Shown here one piece after another: positions 9,214-19,345 of a DNA stretch of 64,000 nucleotides (position 1 is its first letter; every line of letters begins with the position of its first letter). Under the pieces are notes generated by a model. The model was not told the origin of the DNA. It made no database searches and saw only the letters and a list, made by a program, of their open reading frames with translations. Origin of the DNA: Aphrocallistes beatrix (Eukaryota; Porifera; Hexactinellida; Sceptrulophora; Aphrocallistidae); NCBI GenBank assembly GCA_963281255.1, contig OY725499.1, positions 248,001 to 312,000 of the forward strand, in the 5' to 3' direction. The position numbers were made by a program, and so were the translations under genes.

Positions 9214-10110
9214 CTAAGAGAAAATGAAATATTTCTTGACCATTTCTTCCCCGAGTCCAGATAGCAGTATTTGGTCAACTTTATCCGATTGTTCTTTACT
9301 AAGTTTCTTTTTCCAAGTACCGACACGTCCATTGGGTAGAAAAGACGTGCCCTTTTGCATAATATGTTCATAGTTGATGAAAACGTTTCCTTTCATTGTT
9401 TCGAAATTTGTTTCTTTTTCTATTAGTGCATAGAGTTCTTCAGTTAGTTCGATACCAAGGAATACGGCTATTTCTTGCACTTTTGTTTTGAAATCTTGCT
9501 TAAGCTCTTCATACGAAATAATGAAATAGTTGGGTTCATCTTTGTGTTCCAGAAAACCTTTGAAATGCTTGCAAAATTTGAAAAAATCCGTTTCGATAAA
9601 TAAATCGAAGAATTGGTCAAATGTACCTTGGTAAGGTTTATATGTAGAGTTGGAAAGGTGATTAAATGCAGAAACAATGATGTCTTTCGGATTTCGGTAT
9701 ATATACAAGTACTTGGCCTTGGGATTCTGTGGCAAATGTTCATATAGAAAATGACTCATAAATATTCTCGGATCTGGGAAATTATCTATGGCTGATCTTA
9801 AAGCTCTCATTTTTCCTATATCAAAACCTTCCATTGTTTCTGGGAGAGCATCAACTTGTGGTAAATCGAAGAAGTTAATATAGTTGGGGAGAAAAGGTTT
9901 TGTTATTTTTTCTTTGCAAATAAGGAAGTGTACAGTATATCCAAGCCAATGAGTGCCAGACTTTGGAAACGAAATAATAAATACGTCTGTGTCTCGAGAT
10001 TTGAATTCTATTTTTGCCTGTTCGAGCCATTCATTAGTTGTAAATGGTGGAAACAGGTAACCTTGTACAACATTGCTGCATTGAAACTCTACTTTATTTG
10101 CTTCAGCCAT
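9214..10110 (-). CDS. Cytosolic sulfotransferase copy 5
   Basis: A 298-residue SULT with SFPKSGTHW (Lys50), catalytic His120 in MSHFLYEHLP, YIYRNPKDIIVSAF (Arg139, Ser147) and RVGTWKKKLS. The Pro two residues after the catalytic His, present in the other copies, is Leu here. It is closest to copy 4. Single exon; the start MAEANKVEF matches copy 4. A TATA-like CACTATATAAAAAG lies about 80 bp upstream. Confidence 0.93.
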   Translation of the reverse strand: MAEANKVEFQCSNVVQGYLFPPFTTNEWLEQAKIEFKSRDTDVFIISFPKSGTHWLGYTVHFLICKEKITKPFLPNYINFFDLPQVDALPETMEGFDIGKMRALRSAIDNFPDPRIFMSHFLYEHLPQNPKAKYLYIYRNPKDIIVSAFNHLSNSTYKPYQGTFDQFFDLFIETDFFKFCKHFKGFLEHKDEPNYFIISYEELKQDFKTKVQEIAVFLGIELTEELYALIEKETNFETMKGNVFINYEHIMQKGTSFLPNGRVGTWKKKLSKEQSDKVDQILLSGLGEEMVKKYFIFS

Positions 10111-10186
10111 TTTAATTGCAGTCCGAAATCCTTTGAATAATTGTACTCTTAATTCTTATATTTATTCTATTACAGATATAATCCCT

Positions 10187-10198
10187 TTTTATATAGTG
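10187..10198 (-). promoter_or_regulatory. TATA box of SULT copy 5
   Basis: Minus-strand CACTATATAAAAAGGG, aligned with the copy 4 promoter. A second AT-rich TATATATAG run lies just beyond it. Confidence 0.5.
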
Positions 10199-10519
10199 TC
10201 TATATATAAAATTTAGTGCCTAACGTTTCTAAGTTCTAGGATTTCAAGAAGGGTGATACTTCTGTAATCTGACAACCTACCAATACTTTATGAAAATGAT
10301 AGCATATTTCTTTAATACTCTTTCTAAGATTTCTTTGGAATTATTATTTGTAGTATCTAATAATTCTAATTCATTGAACACATTGACTGAATAGATACAA
10401 CATTGCGAAATTGGTTTTTTTTCAACATGAATAATACTAATAGGAATAAAATGCTATATAATCTAATAATACTTTTTAAATGATCTAATATACTAATGTT
10501 CCAATACTAAGAAATGGTT

Positions 10520-11410
10520 TTAAGAAAAAATGAAATATTTCTTGACCATTTCTTCTCCAAGTCCAGACAACAGTATTTGGTCAATTTTTTCAGATTGTTC
10601 TTTGCTGAGGGTACTTTTCCAAGTACCGATGACTCCTTTGGGGAAGAAACTCACTCCCTTCTGCATTATATGGTTAGAGTTGATAAAATCGTTTGCCTTC
10701 ATTGTTTCAAATTCGGTCTCCTTTTCTATCAGTGCATAGAGTTCTTCAGTTAGTTCGATACTGAGAAAAGTGGAAATTTCTTGCACCTTGGTTTTAAAGT
10801 TTCGCTTAAGTTCCTCATATGAAAGAATGAAATAGTTTGGGTCGTCTTTATGTTCTAAATAAGCTTTGAAATGCATGCAAAAGTTGAAGAGGTCTGTTTC
10901 GATGAAAGTATCAAAAAAGACTTCGAAAGTTTCTTGATAGGCACCATGAATTGAGTTATAGATGTGATGATATGTAGAAATAACGACATCTTTCGGATTT
11001 CGATAAATATACAAATATTTCGTTTTTGTATTGCAAGGTAAATGCTCATATGGAAAATGGGTTGTGAAAATTCTTGGATCTGTTTGACTGGCAATTGTTG
11101 ATTTTAGGACTTTCATTTCTTCCCTTTTCGTTATCTTACCTTCGGTTGTCTGAATAGCATCAACTTGTGGTATTTCGAAGAAATTAGCATAGTTCGGAAA
11201 AAACGATTTCGTTAATTTTTCTTTGTAGATGAGAAAGTATATGGTATATGCCAGCCAATGTGTGCCAGATTTTGAGAAAGAGACAATGAACAAGTCAGTG
11301 TCTCTAGGTTTGAAGGTCTTTTTTGCTTCTTCTAGCCATTCAATTGTTGTATATGATGGAAACAAGTACCCATTTAACAAATTCAGCTTTGTTTCTTTTT
11401 TCTCTGCCAT
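10520..11410 (-). CDS. Cytosolic sulfotransferase copy 6
   Basis: A 296-residue SULT, the most divergent of the six. It has SFSKSGTHW (Lys47; the usual Pro before Lys is Ser), catalytic His118 in TTHFPYEHLP, YIYRNPKDVVISTY (Arg137, Ser145) and GVIGTWKSTLS. The C-terminal ELTEELYALIEKE and LLSGLGEEMVKKYFIFS match the other copies almost exactly, so the family tail is highly conserved. The N terminus is shorter (MAEKKETKLN). Single exon. It closes the SULT array on this side. Confidence 0.93.
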   Translation of the reverse strand: MAEKKETKLNLLNGYLFPSYTTIEWLEEAKKTFKPRDTDLFIVSFSKSGTHWLAYTIYFLIYKEKLTKSFFPNYANFFEIPQVDAIQTTEGKITKREEMKVLKSTIASQTDPRIFTTHFPYEHLPCNTKTKYLYIYRNPKDVVISTYHHIYNSIHGAYQETFEVFFDTFIETDLFNFCMHFKAYLEHKDDPNYFILSYEELKRNFKTKVQEISTFLSIELTEELYALIEKETEFETMKANDFINSNHIMQKGVSFFPKGVIGTWKSTLSKEQSEKIDQILLSGLGEEMVKKYFIFS

Positions 11411-12088
11411 TTTTTGTATTATCTATATGAATTTCTAAAACGGTAGGAAGTGAATAACAAAGGTTAGGAGATAAATCAGGTGGTTAGCCCAAGGACTGCT
11501 TCATCGATTTGTCAATCCAAAGACTAACCTAAACTATTGCTATTTTCTGGAGTGTAAAATGTGCTAACCGAAAATTTTATTAGAAACCCATCTTAGCCAA
11601 CAATAAAAAATTATGCACTGCGCTCCAAATTAAAAATTGATAGTTCTGTTGAGAATTGGATTAATGCCACTTTTACCTGGGGTCTTTTCTATTTATAGTC
11701 TGGCCCCCAAATTTATATGGCTTCCCCGCCCAAATGCCTTTAACAGGAAATGACGCAACACATTCCTGGTATATGTGGGGTTTTAATAGTGTTAAGATTA
11801 ATACCAAGCTAAGAAATACTAAACAGTATGCGAAACTATAAAATGGGGTTAGGTAGTCCTGTATATAGTAAATACTCTCTCTATACTAGTGGGAGGTCCG
11901 CTACGCTTTATAGTCATGGCAGTTCGTGTTAATTACGAAAGTTACACAACTGAAAATTTTAATAAATTAATAACAACTTTGTTTATTACCTAGTGACAAC
12001 AACACGAGCTAGTAAAGGAATAATATTCAAAAATGTATTGCAAAAAGATCACAGATACACAATTTAGGATTAAAAGATGTTTTAAAAG
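11411..12088. other. Spacer between SULT array and orphan membrane gene
   Basis: No gene. 11690-11760 (CTATTTATAGTCTGGCCCCC... GGCTTCCCCGCCC) is a dispersed repeat; its reverse complement is at about 21960-22060. Confidence 0.6.
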
Positions 12089-13249
12089 CTAAACACAACA
12101 AAGAATATAATTTCTCCTTCTATGGGCCTTTAATAATGGTTTTCCTGAAATTCCATTACCAAATTCTGAATAAATTGGAGTATAGCGGATAGGAGTGTTT
12201 CTCTTTCTGAGATGTCTCAAAGCAATATGAGCAATTGTGTAGAGGCAAACAGGAATTATCGTAAAATATGCCATAATATTATCCATTATGGGTGATATAT
12301 AATCATCATTTATCGCTAGTAGATGTTTCACTTCATTAACGAATCGTTCATCAAAATGATAAAATGGGAGTTGGATTTTGTATACTACTTCAAGATAACA
12401 TGGGCATTCCAAAAACACTGGGACTAGAAACTGAATTATATAGAAGAAAAATGAAATGAGTGCTAAAAAGAAGCTGATGATGATGATTAAGCTGAATATT
12501 TTAAAATTTGTGTATGCTTTAAGGCATGTTACATAATGATTTCGATCGTAGTGATAATTGAGTATATCTTTACTATGCGCAAGAAGGATGGAGGAAAAAT
12601 TCCTCATCTCTTTCACAAGATACAACCAGTTTATCAAGAATACAACAGGCGCAATGAAGAAGGCAAGGACGAACGATTGTATGGGACAGCAGAATAGAAA
12701 TAATATCACCTGGAAGCACCACCAAACAGTATATTTGTACATTGAAAGAGAAAATGGGTGTATGAAATATCTTCTTGATAAATAAGTAGTCAAAGCTGAT
12801 AAGAGTATAATTAGCGTGTTAAAACAAATAGCTTGTATTGAAAACAAAATTCGGGGAAAGGGAAAGTAGAAAAGATAGCCTAGGTGTGAATAGACGGTGC
12901 AATTTTCACTTATATTTACGGAACCGTTGACAACACGATCCCATTTGCGCACTTGAGCATTGAACCATGCTAGTGACGAGGAAATGTATACTAATGTAAA
13001 CAACTCTACTCCAATTATTGCCAGAAGAAAGAAATGTTTAGCTAATTGAGTTCGAAAGTTGTATCGTAATCGAAATAGAATAATTTCATTCGGGAATGGC
13101 CATGTGTTCCTTATTTCTTCTTTCCGTTCGCAAATGAGTTTATAAGCCGCTTTAATTAGTTTGACGATCCAATACATTTGTAGAAGAACAAATGTTGTAA
13201 TGATTATTGTGTATAAAATTATAATGAACACTGAAAATTCGGAATTCAT
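12089..13249 (-). CDS. Orphan multi-pass membrane protein
   Basis: A 386-residue protein I do not recognise. Hydrophobic segments lie near residues 5-28, 70-95, 130-158, 170-190, 190-212, 248-278 and 325-345, so six or seven transmembrane helices are likely. The N terminus is short, and a Cys/aromatic loop (ECPCYLEVVY) lies around 283-292. The C-terminal tail is basic (HRRRNY). Possible N-glycosylation sites NGS and NIS lie in the loop near residue 108. No GPCR signature such as DRY or NPxxY is visible. Single exon, start at the first ATG with a TATATAAA box just upstream. Function unknown; it sits between the SULT and CAP arrays on the same strand as the SULTs. Confidence 0.75.
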   Translation of the reverse strand: MNSEFSVFIIILYTIIITTFVLLQMYWIVKLIKAAYKLICERKEEIRNTWPFPNEIILFRLRYNFRTQLAKHFFLLAIIGVELFTLVYISSSLAWFNAQVRKWDRVVNGSVNISENCTVYSHLGYLFYFPFPRILFSIQAICFNTLIILLSALTTYLSRRYFIHPFSLSMYKYTVWWCFQVILFLFCCPIQSFVLAFFIAPVVFLINWLYLVKEMRNFSSILLAHSKDILNYHYDRNHYVTCLKAYTNFKIFSLIIIISFFLALISFFFYIIQFLVPVFLECPCYLEVVYKIQLPFYHFDERFVNEVKHLLAINDDYISPIMDNIMAYFTIIPVCLYTIAHIALRHLRKRNTPIRYTPIYSEFGNGISGKPLLKAHRRRNYILCCV

Positions 13250-13258
13250 GTTGGTTAA

Positions 13259-13270
13259 TTTATATATTAT
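13259..13270 (-). promoter_or_regulatory. TATA-like box of orphan membrane gene
   Basis: Minus-strand AATATATAAATT lies close to the ATG. It is so near that the true transcript start may be elsewhere. Confidence 0.35.
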
Positions 13271-13685
13271 TAGTTAAATGTTAATTTTGTGTATTAACAT
13301 ATTGTCCTTATATACTTGTAGGTTCAATGCAATGCTAAACATTCTAATTTTAGATTGAAAGCTAATCATTGCGACTCGCTATGTCTATAATAGTAGAAAT
13401 ACATTTATATTATGTAATATTAAATAATAACCTTTTGAATTTGGGGAAAAATACAGTCAAATGGATCATCGGTTAATATAAGAGGTAAGCATTGGTTAGG
13501 TACTTTCTATTATCGTAATTATATATGACATGAACACTAAGAGTTCGCCAAAAGACATTTTTCTTGTTACCTAATAGTTATTGGATATAACCCCAAAAAT
13601 TAATAACGTATTATTTTTTAGCATGGCAAGAATTTGATCTTTACTATGAAACAATATAGTTCAATTCTAAATTAGAAAACATGAT
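13271..13685. other. Spacer with no recognised feature
   Basis: AT-rich; no gene, repeat or RNA recognised. Confidence 0.5.
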
Positions 13686-14411
13686 TTAATATGATAACAC
13701 ATATAGGTAATATTGAGTAACAAAGACAAATATTATTATCGGAAAGCTTGAAAGAGTAAGTGTCACACTATTTGAAGCATTGGATGTATTTGAACAAAGT
13801 CCTTGGACACAAAACCCAAAATTTTCTTCACAAGCTGTACATTCATTTCCAACTGTATATGGTAATGTACCATAATAATTTCCACCAGGTGCATAATTGC
13901 ATATGAAATAAGTCCCCGAATCTCCATTACAGTTTGTGCTAGCATCATACTTTGCACAACCAACCAAGTATGTAGATGCCCAAACCAACTGAGTATAATG
14001 ACCACAAATGTAGCTGCATTCATTACTATACAAGTTGTAATATTTATATTCTGAGTACCATGCTTCCACTGGCACTGAAACGTTGGTGATGTATTCTGAA
14101 TACCAATAAAGATTCTCACCAACGTACCCATCATTTCCAACACACCCAAGTGATTGCGCATTGGTAGTTCGATCTGGGTTATGATTGAAACCGGGGCATT
14201 TCTGGAGATAGTCAAAGGCAACTTGTTCCAAACAGCTGTCCCATTCCATTAACTTCATGTCAGCAGCAGGTGGTTGAACCCATCTTCGATAATTGTTGTG
14301 TAACTCCAAAATGGCCTTTTTTTCATCACTACTTAGCTGTGCATTTTGTAATTGTATCAGGGAACAGAATAATGCAACTGTAAATGTGAAGTATTTAGCT
14401 AGTTTTGACAT
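13686..14411 (-). CDS. GPI-type CAP protein, complete tetrad
   Basis: A 241-residue CAP protein. The signal peptide is about residues 1-24 (ends LQNAQ). The CAP domain has HNNYRR near 38 and tetrad residues His77 (GFNHNPDR), Glu99 (VGENLYW), Glu121 (WYSEYKYY) and His138 (CGHYTQLVW), followed by the CAP2 motif CNYAPGGNYYG. A Cys-rich linker (CTACEENFGFCVQGLC), an Asn/Ser stretch and a hydrophobic end suggest a GPI anchor. CAP proteins bind lipids or act as secreted signalling or defence proteins; the role here is unknown. It is divergently arranged with the CAP gene at 15810. Single exon. Confidence 0.92.
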   Translation of the reverse strand: MSKLAKYFTFTVALFCSLIQLQNAQLSSDEKKAILELHNNYRRWVQPPAADMKLMEWDSCLEQVAFDYLQKCPGFNHNPDRTTNAQSLGCVGNDGYVGENLYWYSEYITNVSVPVEAWYSEYKYYNLYSNECSYICGHYTQLVWASTYLVGCAKYDASTNCNGDSGTYFICNYAPGGNYYGTLPYTVGNECTACEENFGFCVQGLCSNTSNASNSVTLTLSSFPIIIFVFVTQYYLYVLSY

Positions 14412-14448
14412 TGCTAAGCTAATATTCTTATTGATATTTAAACATTCG

Positions 14449-14456
14449 TTTTATAG
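14449..14456 (-). promoter_or_regulatory. TATA box of CAP gene 13686-14411
   Basis: Minus-strand GCTATAAAACG, about 40 bp upstream of the ATG. Confidence 0.55.
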
Positions 14457-15743
14457 CCTTTGTGTCTACTAGGAATCATTATGAATGTATTGAAGGAAAA
14501 TATAGCAGACAATAGAGCAGTTGGTCGTCTAATTGAACTTTCATAATGGTCATATTATTGTCATAATTTATTTCCTTAAGAGTATATCTCTGTCTCAAGA
14601 TCGCTCCATCAGTTTCAATCAAATCAAAGCTGCTTGCTTTAGTCCATTAAGGTAATTAGACCAGATTATTTAGGTTTCTGTCACCAGGATTAGTGAAGAT
14701 AATGAACTGATACTTGAACCCATATAAGAGAATTATATTTTGATTCTCTGCGCAATGACATTTGAATCTACGATAGTATGGCTAACAATATCCCAATGAA
14801 GTATTTATTATATACAGTGACTCGATATCGTTTTTTAATCGCTAAGCCTCTGTAAACATTGTGTTATTAGTATAAAAACTCCATTACTAAATAGTCGGGG
14901 CTTTTGTCCGTCAGTTTGGACTAAAAAACGAATTCGATTGTACTCCACCCTAGGGCATTTGTCGATCGTGAAAAAGAGGATCCCGATCCCGCTCAAAATC
15001 ATCTTTTCAAAAAGGATCAATGATCCTCAATCGATTATCAAAAAGTATCGTTCGTGATGGAGCGAACAATGAGCGCATGATCCTAATGCCTAGTATGTTA
15101 AAACACATCTGTTAACTTTGGTTTAGCCCTGGTCCACTGTGATTTACAGTAAATGTATAAAAATATGAACATCTAGTATAAAACCGAAGAGATAAATTTA
15201 TAGAAATAGCAGGTGCACATCTATACCATACAGGGATCCTGCATGCCAAATTTGGTAGAGATTAGAGAATAAGTTTTTGCAGGATAGCAAGTACGTACAG
15301 ACACAGTGGTACACACTTCATGCCACAAGGACATCTTGTCGAGCTGCACTGAAAAGATTATTCATAACCAATACTAGGCACCAAAAGAACAAACAATGAT
15401 TAAATTGCAAGCATGAGGTTAAGTACAATGCTAGACTATGTTTAATAATCAAGTTTCCTCTGCCGAGATCTCATGTGATATCGCGTGTGGGAAAAGTTAC
15501 TTATTATGCATGAAAATAAAAGTAATCGAATCTTTTCTTTTGTCTTTAGTCTGAGAAATTTTCTCAGCTTTGGTTCGGGTTAACCACACTCTGAACTCTT
15601 TAATTTGATGAATTGTTGTTGAAATGCATTATTCTGATAAAAATTAGTAATGGATGTTTGCATTGAAACTAGATATGAATATCGATGCATAATTACCATC
15701 AAAGACTTTTTATTATGCTCAAGGGGTGCTAGGGTCGACAAAA
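14457..15743. other. Divergent spacer between two CAP genes
   Basis: No gene or recognised repeat. A short open frame near 14835-15020 has no recognisable protein. This stretch must hold upstream regulatory DNA for both flanking CAP genes. Confidence 0.5.
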
Positions 15744-15753
15744 TATATAAATA
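15744..15753 (+). promoter_or_regulatory. TATA box of CAP gene 15810-16580
   Basis: TATATAAATA, 66 bp before the ATG. Confidence 0.55.
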
Positions 15754-15809
15754 CACTCAATCTGATTCACTCTTAAAAACAATCCATTACTAAAGTCCAC
15801 ATAGTAACA

Positions 15810-16580
15810 ATGATGACAATATTTGCATATCTTATCATATTATCTACCATTATTGGGGTGCATTGTCAAGGCTTTGACGAAGAAGCGAAAAATGCCATTG
15901 TTGACGCGCATAATGAAGTAAGGAGGGCTGTATCCCCTTCTGCTGCCAACATGATGGAGGTGAAATGGAGCGATTGTCTTGCAAACGTTGGCTCTAACTA
16001 CCTCGAAACATGCCCGGGAATAATTACTCATAACCCCAATGCCCGAGCTCAAGCTCAAGCAATGAACTGTGAGGGATCAGAACAATTTGTTGGAGAGAAT
16101 TTATACTGGACTTCTCGCTCAACAGTTCCAGATGTCACGGTTGCTACAACAGCTTGGGCAAATGAGAAATCAGATTATAATTACGTAACAGGTTGCAGCT
16201 TAGGGGAAGTATGTGGACATTACACACAGATGATTTGGTATAACAGCTATTTGGTTGGATGCGCACAAATCAATCAGTCTCCTTGTGGTGAATCGGGAAC
16301 GACTATCATCTGCAATTATGCTATAGGAGGGAATATTGTTGGTTCTCCGCCATATACCGAAGGGCAAGCATGTTCACAGTGTGCGACTTCATCGCCTAAT
16401 TGCAACGAAGATTTGTGTTCAATAAATGCTCCTACAATGCCCAATAACAATACAGCAGCAACTGAACCAAATGCAGGCGAAACTACAAATACACCCACAA
16501 GCAACGCAAGTTCTATCCAGGCATTCATCTCCCTCGTTTTTGCCTCAATCTTTACCATCACTTTTTCTCTCTACAATTAA
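15810..16580 (+). CDS. GPI-type CAP protein with Thr-rich stalk
   Basis: A 256-residue CAP protein. Signal peptide about 1-19 (VHCQ). HNEVRR near 34-39; tetrad His74 (IITHNPNA), Glu96 (VGENLYW), Glu119 (WANEKSDY), His137 (CGHYTQMIW); CAP2 motif CNYAIGGNIVG. After the Cys-rich CSQC...CNEDLC module comes a Thr/Asn/Pro stalk of about 30 residues, likely O-glycosylated. A hydrophobic tail ending in SLYN then suggests GPI anchoring. It groups with 58350 and the pseudogene at 60435 through the NASS plus hydrophobic tail. Single exon; the first of two Met codons is used as start. Confidence 0.92.
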   Translation: MMTIFAYLIILSTIIGVHCQGFDEEAKNAIVDAHNEVRRAVSPSAANMMEVKWSDCLANVGSNYLETCPGIITHNPNARAQAQAMNCEGSEQFVGENLYWTSRSTVPDVTVATTAWANEKSDYNYVTGCSLGEVCGHYTQMIWYNSYLVGCAQINQSPCGESGTTIICNYAIGGNIVGSPPYTEGQACSQCATSSPNCNEDLCSINAPTMPNNNTAATEPNAGETTNTPTSNASSIQAFISLVFASIFTITFSLYN

Positions 16581-17522
16581 GTGATGAAAATTTGTTAATC
16601 TTAGTGGAATTCCTTTCTGTAATTTCCATCATTACCCTTTCATTTGTACATTTAGGTAATCCTTTCATGTGTGTATTTAGAAAAGGATGCAAAATAACTT
16701 AATCTACTATTATCCCTAAGGTGTTGTGATAATATGAATTAAACTAGCAGTAAAAAAGTCAGATATAAGATATCCTACGTATATAAGAAAACTGTAGAAC
16801 TTTCACTAATATTGAAACGACAGTTTGTGTTCAATATCTGCTCCAACTTGTACAATACAATAGAGAACCAAATATAATGGAAAATATGTCAACACAAGCA
16901 GCCCAGGTTCTATACAATCATTTGTTTTTTGGCCCCAATCTTTGCTGCATACTTTCTCTTCACAATTAATAAATGTAATTACATATTGCTTATTTAATAA
17001 TTGTCATTCAAGTTCTCTATAACCGTTAGGTAATCCTTAAATGTGTGTATTTAGAGGACCTATTGCCTACTGCCAACCTCTGCAAGGAAAAAAACTGGAC
17101 ATAAGTAGTATTTTAGCGGGACATGGTATATTCGTATTAATTCTATACACTGAAAAGTGGGACAATTCCACTTTTTGGAACGTTTTCGCGGGACATTAAT
17201 TTCAACATACGCCGAAAAAGCGGGACGTCCCGCCAAAAACGGGACAGTTGACGAGTATGCTATTGATGGATTTTAGTCCTTATGTGAATGAGATAATAAA
17301 TAGTATCTACAATAGTAAAGGGTATCTCATTCAATTTATGTCTAATATCACTGTTACCTGGTACTGGTAGTCTTTTGACTAAACAGTTATCTAACTCCAG
17401 TATAGAAATTGACATTTATTTTTGTTAAACTCATGTCAAACTCAGGAAATTCCTGTTCTATAACCACGATGATATCATTGTAAAGGTGACAGAATGTCAC
17501 TATTAGTAAGTCTCTAATAAAC
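16581..17522. other. Spacer with one MITE-like repeat
   Basis: No gene. The 17070-17262 part is a member of the GGGAC repeat family (separate entry). At 16830-16990 there is faint similarity to the 3' end of a CAP gene (TTTTTTGGCCCCAATCTTTGCTGC... TTTCTCTTCACAATTAA), possibly a decayed CAP tail. Confidence 0.45.
17066..17262. mobile_element. GGGAC-rich MITE-like repeat, copy 1
   Basis: Begins TGCCAACCTCTGC and ends AACGGGACAGTTGACGAGTATGC, with internal GCGGGACGTCCCGCC. Related copies lie at about 20715-20880 and 24980-25191. No clean target duplication was seen. Confidence 0.55.
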
Positions 17523-17530
17523 TATAAATA
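17523..17530 (+). promoter_or_regulatory. TATA box of CAP gene 17555-18250
   Basis: ACTATAAATACC, about 32 bp before the ATG. Confidence 0.55.
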
Positions 17531-17554
17531 CCAAAAAAGTCATCAATAGAGAAA

Positions 17555-18250
17555 ATGGAGCTTACTCGCGGCAGTATTCTAATTATTTGTTTTATTCTTA
17601 GTTTTTTGAGATTAAATGGACAAATATTGGAAGAGGAAGATCGAAAAGTGATAATAGACGCTCATAATGAAGCCAGAAGGGATGTGGATCCGACAGCTAC
17701 AAATATAAGAGAAATGGAATGGAGTGATTGCCTCGCTGAAGTAGCTTATGACTATCTCAAGAAATGTACTGGGTTTGCACATAATCCAGATAGACAAACT
17801 GAAGCTGCGGCAAAGAGCTGTGAAGCATCAGATCAGTTTGTGGGAGAGAATTTATATCAGAGTCCAGGACCTGTAACAGACATTACTGCAGTTACTACAC
17901 TTTGGGCAAACGAAAAAGAAAACTATGATTATGAATCTGGTATATGTAGTGATGTATGCGGGCACTACACACAAATGGTTTGGTTTGACAGCTTTTTGGT
18001 TGGCTGCACAGAATATGACCAGGTGAATTGTGGTGAAACTGGAACGATTATTGCATGCAATTACGCAAGGGGAGGAAATATAATTGGTGAGAAACCCTAT
18101 ACAGATGGAGAGCAGTGTTCAGGATGTGAATCTCCTTGGGATAATTGTAATGATGGATTATGTGCTAAAAGTGATGGAAGTAGCTTGTTGCCATCCATAA
18201 TGGAGGTTATCTTGATAGTCCATATCATTATATTAGCGTTTATGTTATAA
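17555..18250 (+). CDS. GPI-type CAP protein, tetrad clade
   Basis: A 231-residue CAP protein. Signal peptide about 1-23, ending RLNGQ. HNEARR near 37-42; tetrad His76 (GFAHNPDRQ), Glu98 (VGENLYQ), Glu120 (WANEKENY), His137 (CGHYTQMVW); CAP2 motif CNYARGGNIIG. The Cys module CSGCESPWDNCNDGLC is followed by KSDGSS, a plausible anchor attachment region, and a hydrophobic end (IIILAFML) with no cytoplasmic tail. It is closely related to 19872 and 24145. Single exon. A 394-bp MITE sits 27 bp after the stop. Confidence 0.92.
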   Translation: MELTRGSILIICFILSFLRLNGQILEEEDRKVIIDAHNEARRDVDPTATNIREMEWSDCLAEVAYDYLKKCTGFAHNPDRQTEAAAKSCEASDQFVGENLYQSPGPVTDITAVTTLWANEKENYDYESGICSDVCGHYTQMVWFDSFLVGCTEYDQVNCGETGTIIACNYARGGNIIGEKPYTDGEQCSGCESPWDNCNDGLCAKSDGSSLLPSIMEVILIVHIIILAFML

Positions 18251-18276
18251 TTTGTGTGCATACCTTGTCCTTTCTG

Positions 18277-18670
18277 CAGGGGCCTTATTCACTAAGAAAA
18301 CTTAAGATTTGCTTAACTTTTGAATCTTCAAAATTAGAAGAGACTTTTAAAGAATTCAAATAGATTGCATACTCTATTAATTTTAAGTGGTACAATTGAA
18401 ATGCTTGACAAATTTTGACTCATTTGTTAAACTTTTCAGAAAGTTACGTAATATTTTAAGTTAAGTATGACGTCATAATACTTAAGTATGACATCACGAA
18501 TATTTCGAGAGTGACTTGTAATATTTCCAGTATTTAGGTAGTTTATATTTCTATTGGTATCATTGAACATCTATTTACCCAAATCGTAATGCAACTCTTC
18601 AAAATTTCCACAATATAAAGTTATATAAAGTTAAGCAAATCTTAAGTTTTCTTAGTGAATAAGGCCCCTG
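18277..18670. mobile_element. 394-bp MITE with long terminal inverted repeats, copy 1
   Basis: Ends CAGGGGCCTTATTCACTAAG and CTTAGTGAATAAGGCCCCTG; the inverted repeats extend through AAAACTTAAGATTTGCTTAACTT. Internal TATGACGTCATAATACTTAAG is palindromic. A second copy is at 52211-52577. The CAGGGGCC ends suggest a hAT-like origin, but I found no clear 8-bp duplication. Confidence 0.8.
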
Positions 18671-19170
18671 GTCATTTCTGTACTATTCAATTGTTATAAT
18701 GTGCTAAATGTCCCTTTTTGTCGTATTTAAATGTGTTCGTCCTAAAAAGAAATTTATATACTTTGGTAAGCGTGTAGCGTGGGATTCACCCTATCGACTA
18801 TAAATTGAGATGTTATATTAACTAAAATATATATTTTATTGCAAATTCTTCCTAATACTCACGCATTTTAGATAATGACGTTATTGTTTCCTTATATATT
18901 TGGCTGATTTTACACGTGTAGCCTAGCAAAATATTATCTAGGAATGCGAGAGCTCCTTTATACGTATGATTTTAAGCCCGAATATGTTTGGAACTGAAAA
19001 TTTGGTATTCATCCTCATTGTTATATACGCATCAGTTTATGCTTATGAAGATTAATGAGTTTGAGATTAAGAGTATATCTATCATTGGAGGGTTGTATAC
19101 TCTAAGGATTCCAGGACTGGCAAAAGAAGTTGTACGGATTTTTTTGCCAACCGTTTGCTTGCTACTTTAT
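18671..19170. other. Spacer with shared flank sequence
   Basis: No gene. 18720-18800 (TTTTTGTCGTATTTAAATGTG...GCGTAGCGTG) is repeated at 23838-23925 upstream of another CAP gene. Confidence 0.5.
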
Positions 19171-19174
19171 TTTT

Positions 19175-19345
19175 CGGATGGCAACAAGCTATTTCCATCA
19201 CTTTTAGCACATAATCCAGTATTACAATTATCCCAGGGAGATTCATACCCTGAACACTGCTCTCCTTGTGCATAAGGTATTTCACCAATTATATTTCCTC
19301 CCCTTGCGTAATTGCATGCAACAATCGTTCCAGTTTCACCGCAAA
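19175..19345 (-). pseudogene. CAP C-terminal fragment
   Basis: On the minus strand this encodes a CGETGTIVACNYARGG-like CAP2 motif, EIPYAQGEQCSG, SPWDNCN and a KSDG-type tail, as in 17555 and 19872. Upstream coding sequence is missing: homology stops at about 19345. The C-terminal anchor signal is also lost. It is a truncated duplicate in inverted orientation. Confidence 0.8.

Noticed and set aside
12089-13249. Assignment of the orphan membrane protein as a GPCR
   Set aside because: Helix count is compatible, but no DRY, NPxxY, adhesion or frizzled signature is visible, so no family name is justified.
14835-15020. 61-residue minus-strand frame in the divergent CAP spacer
   Set aside because: No homology, no promoter and no duplicates to show conservation.
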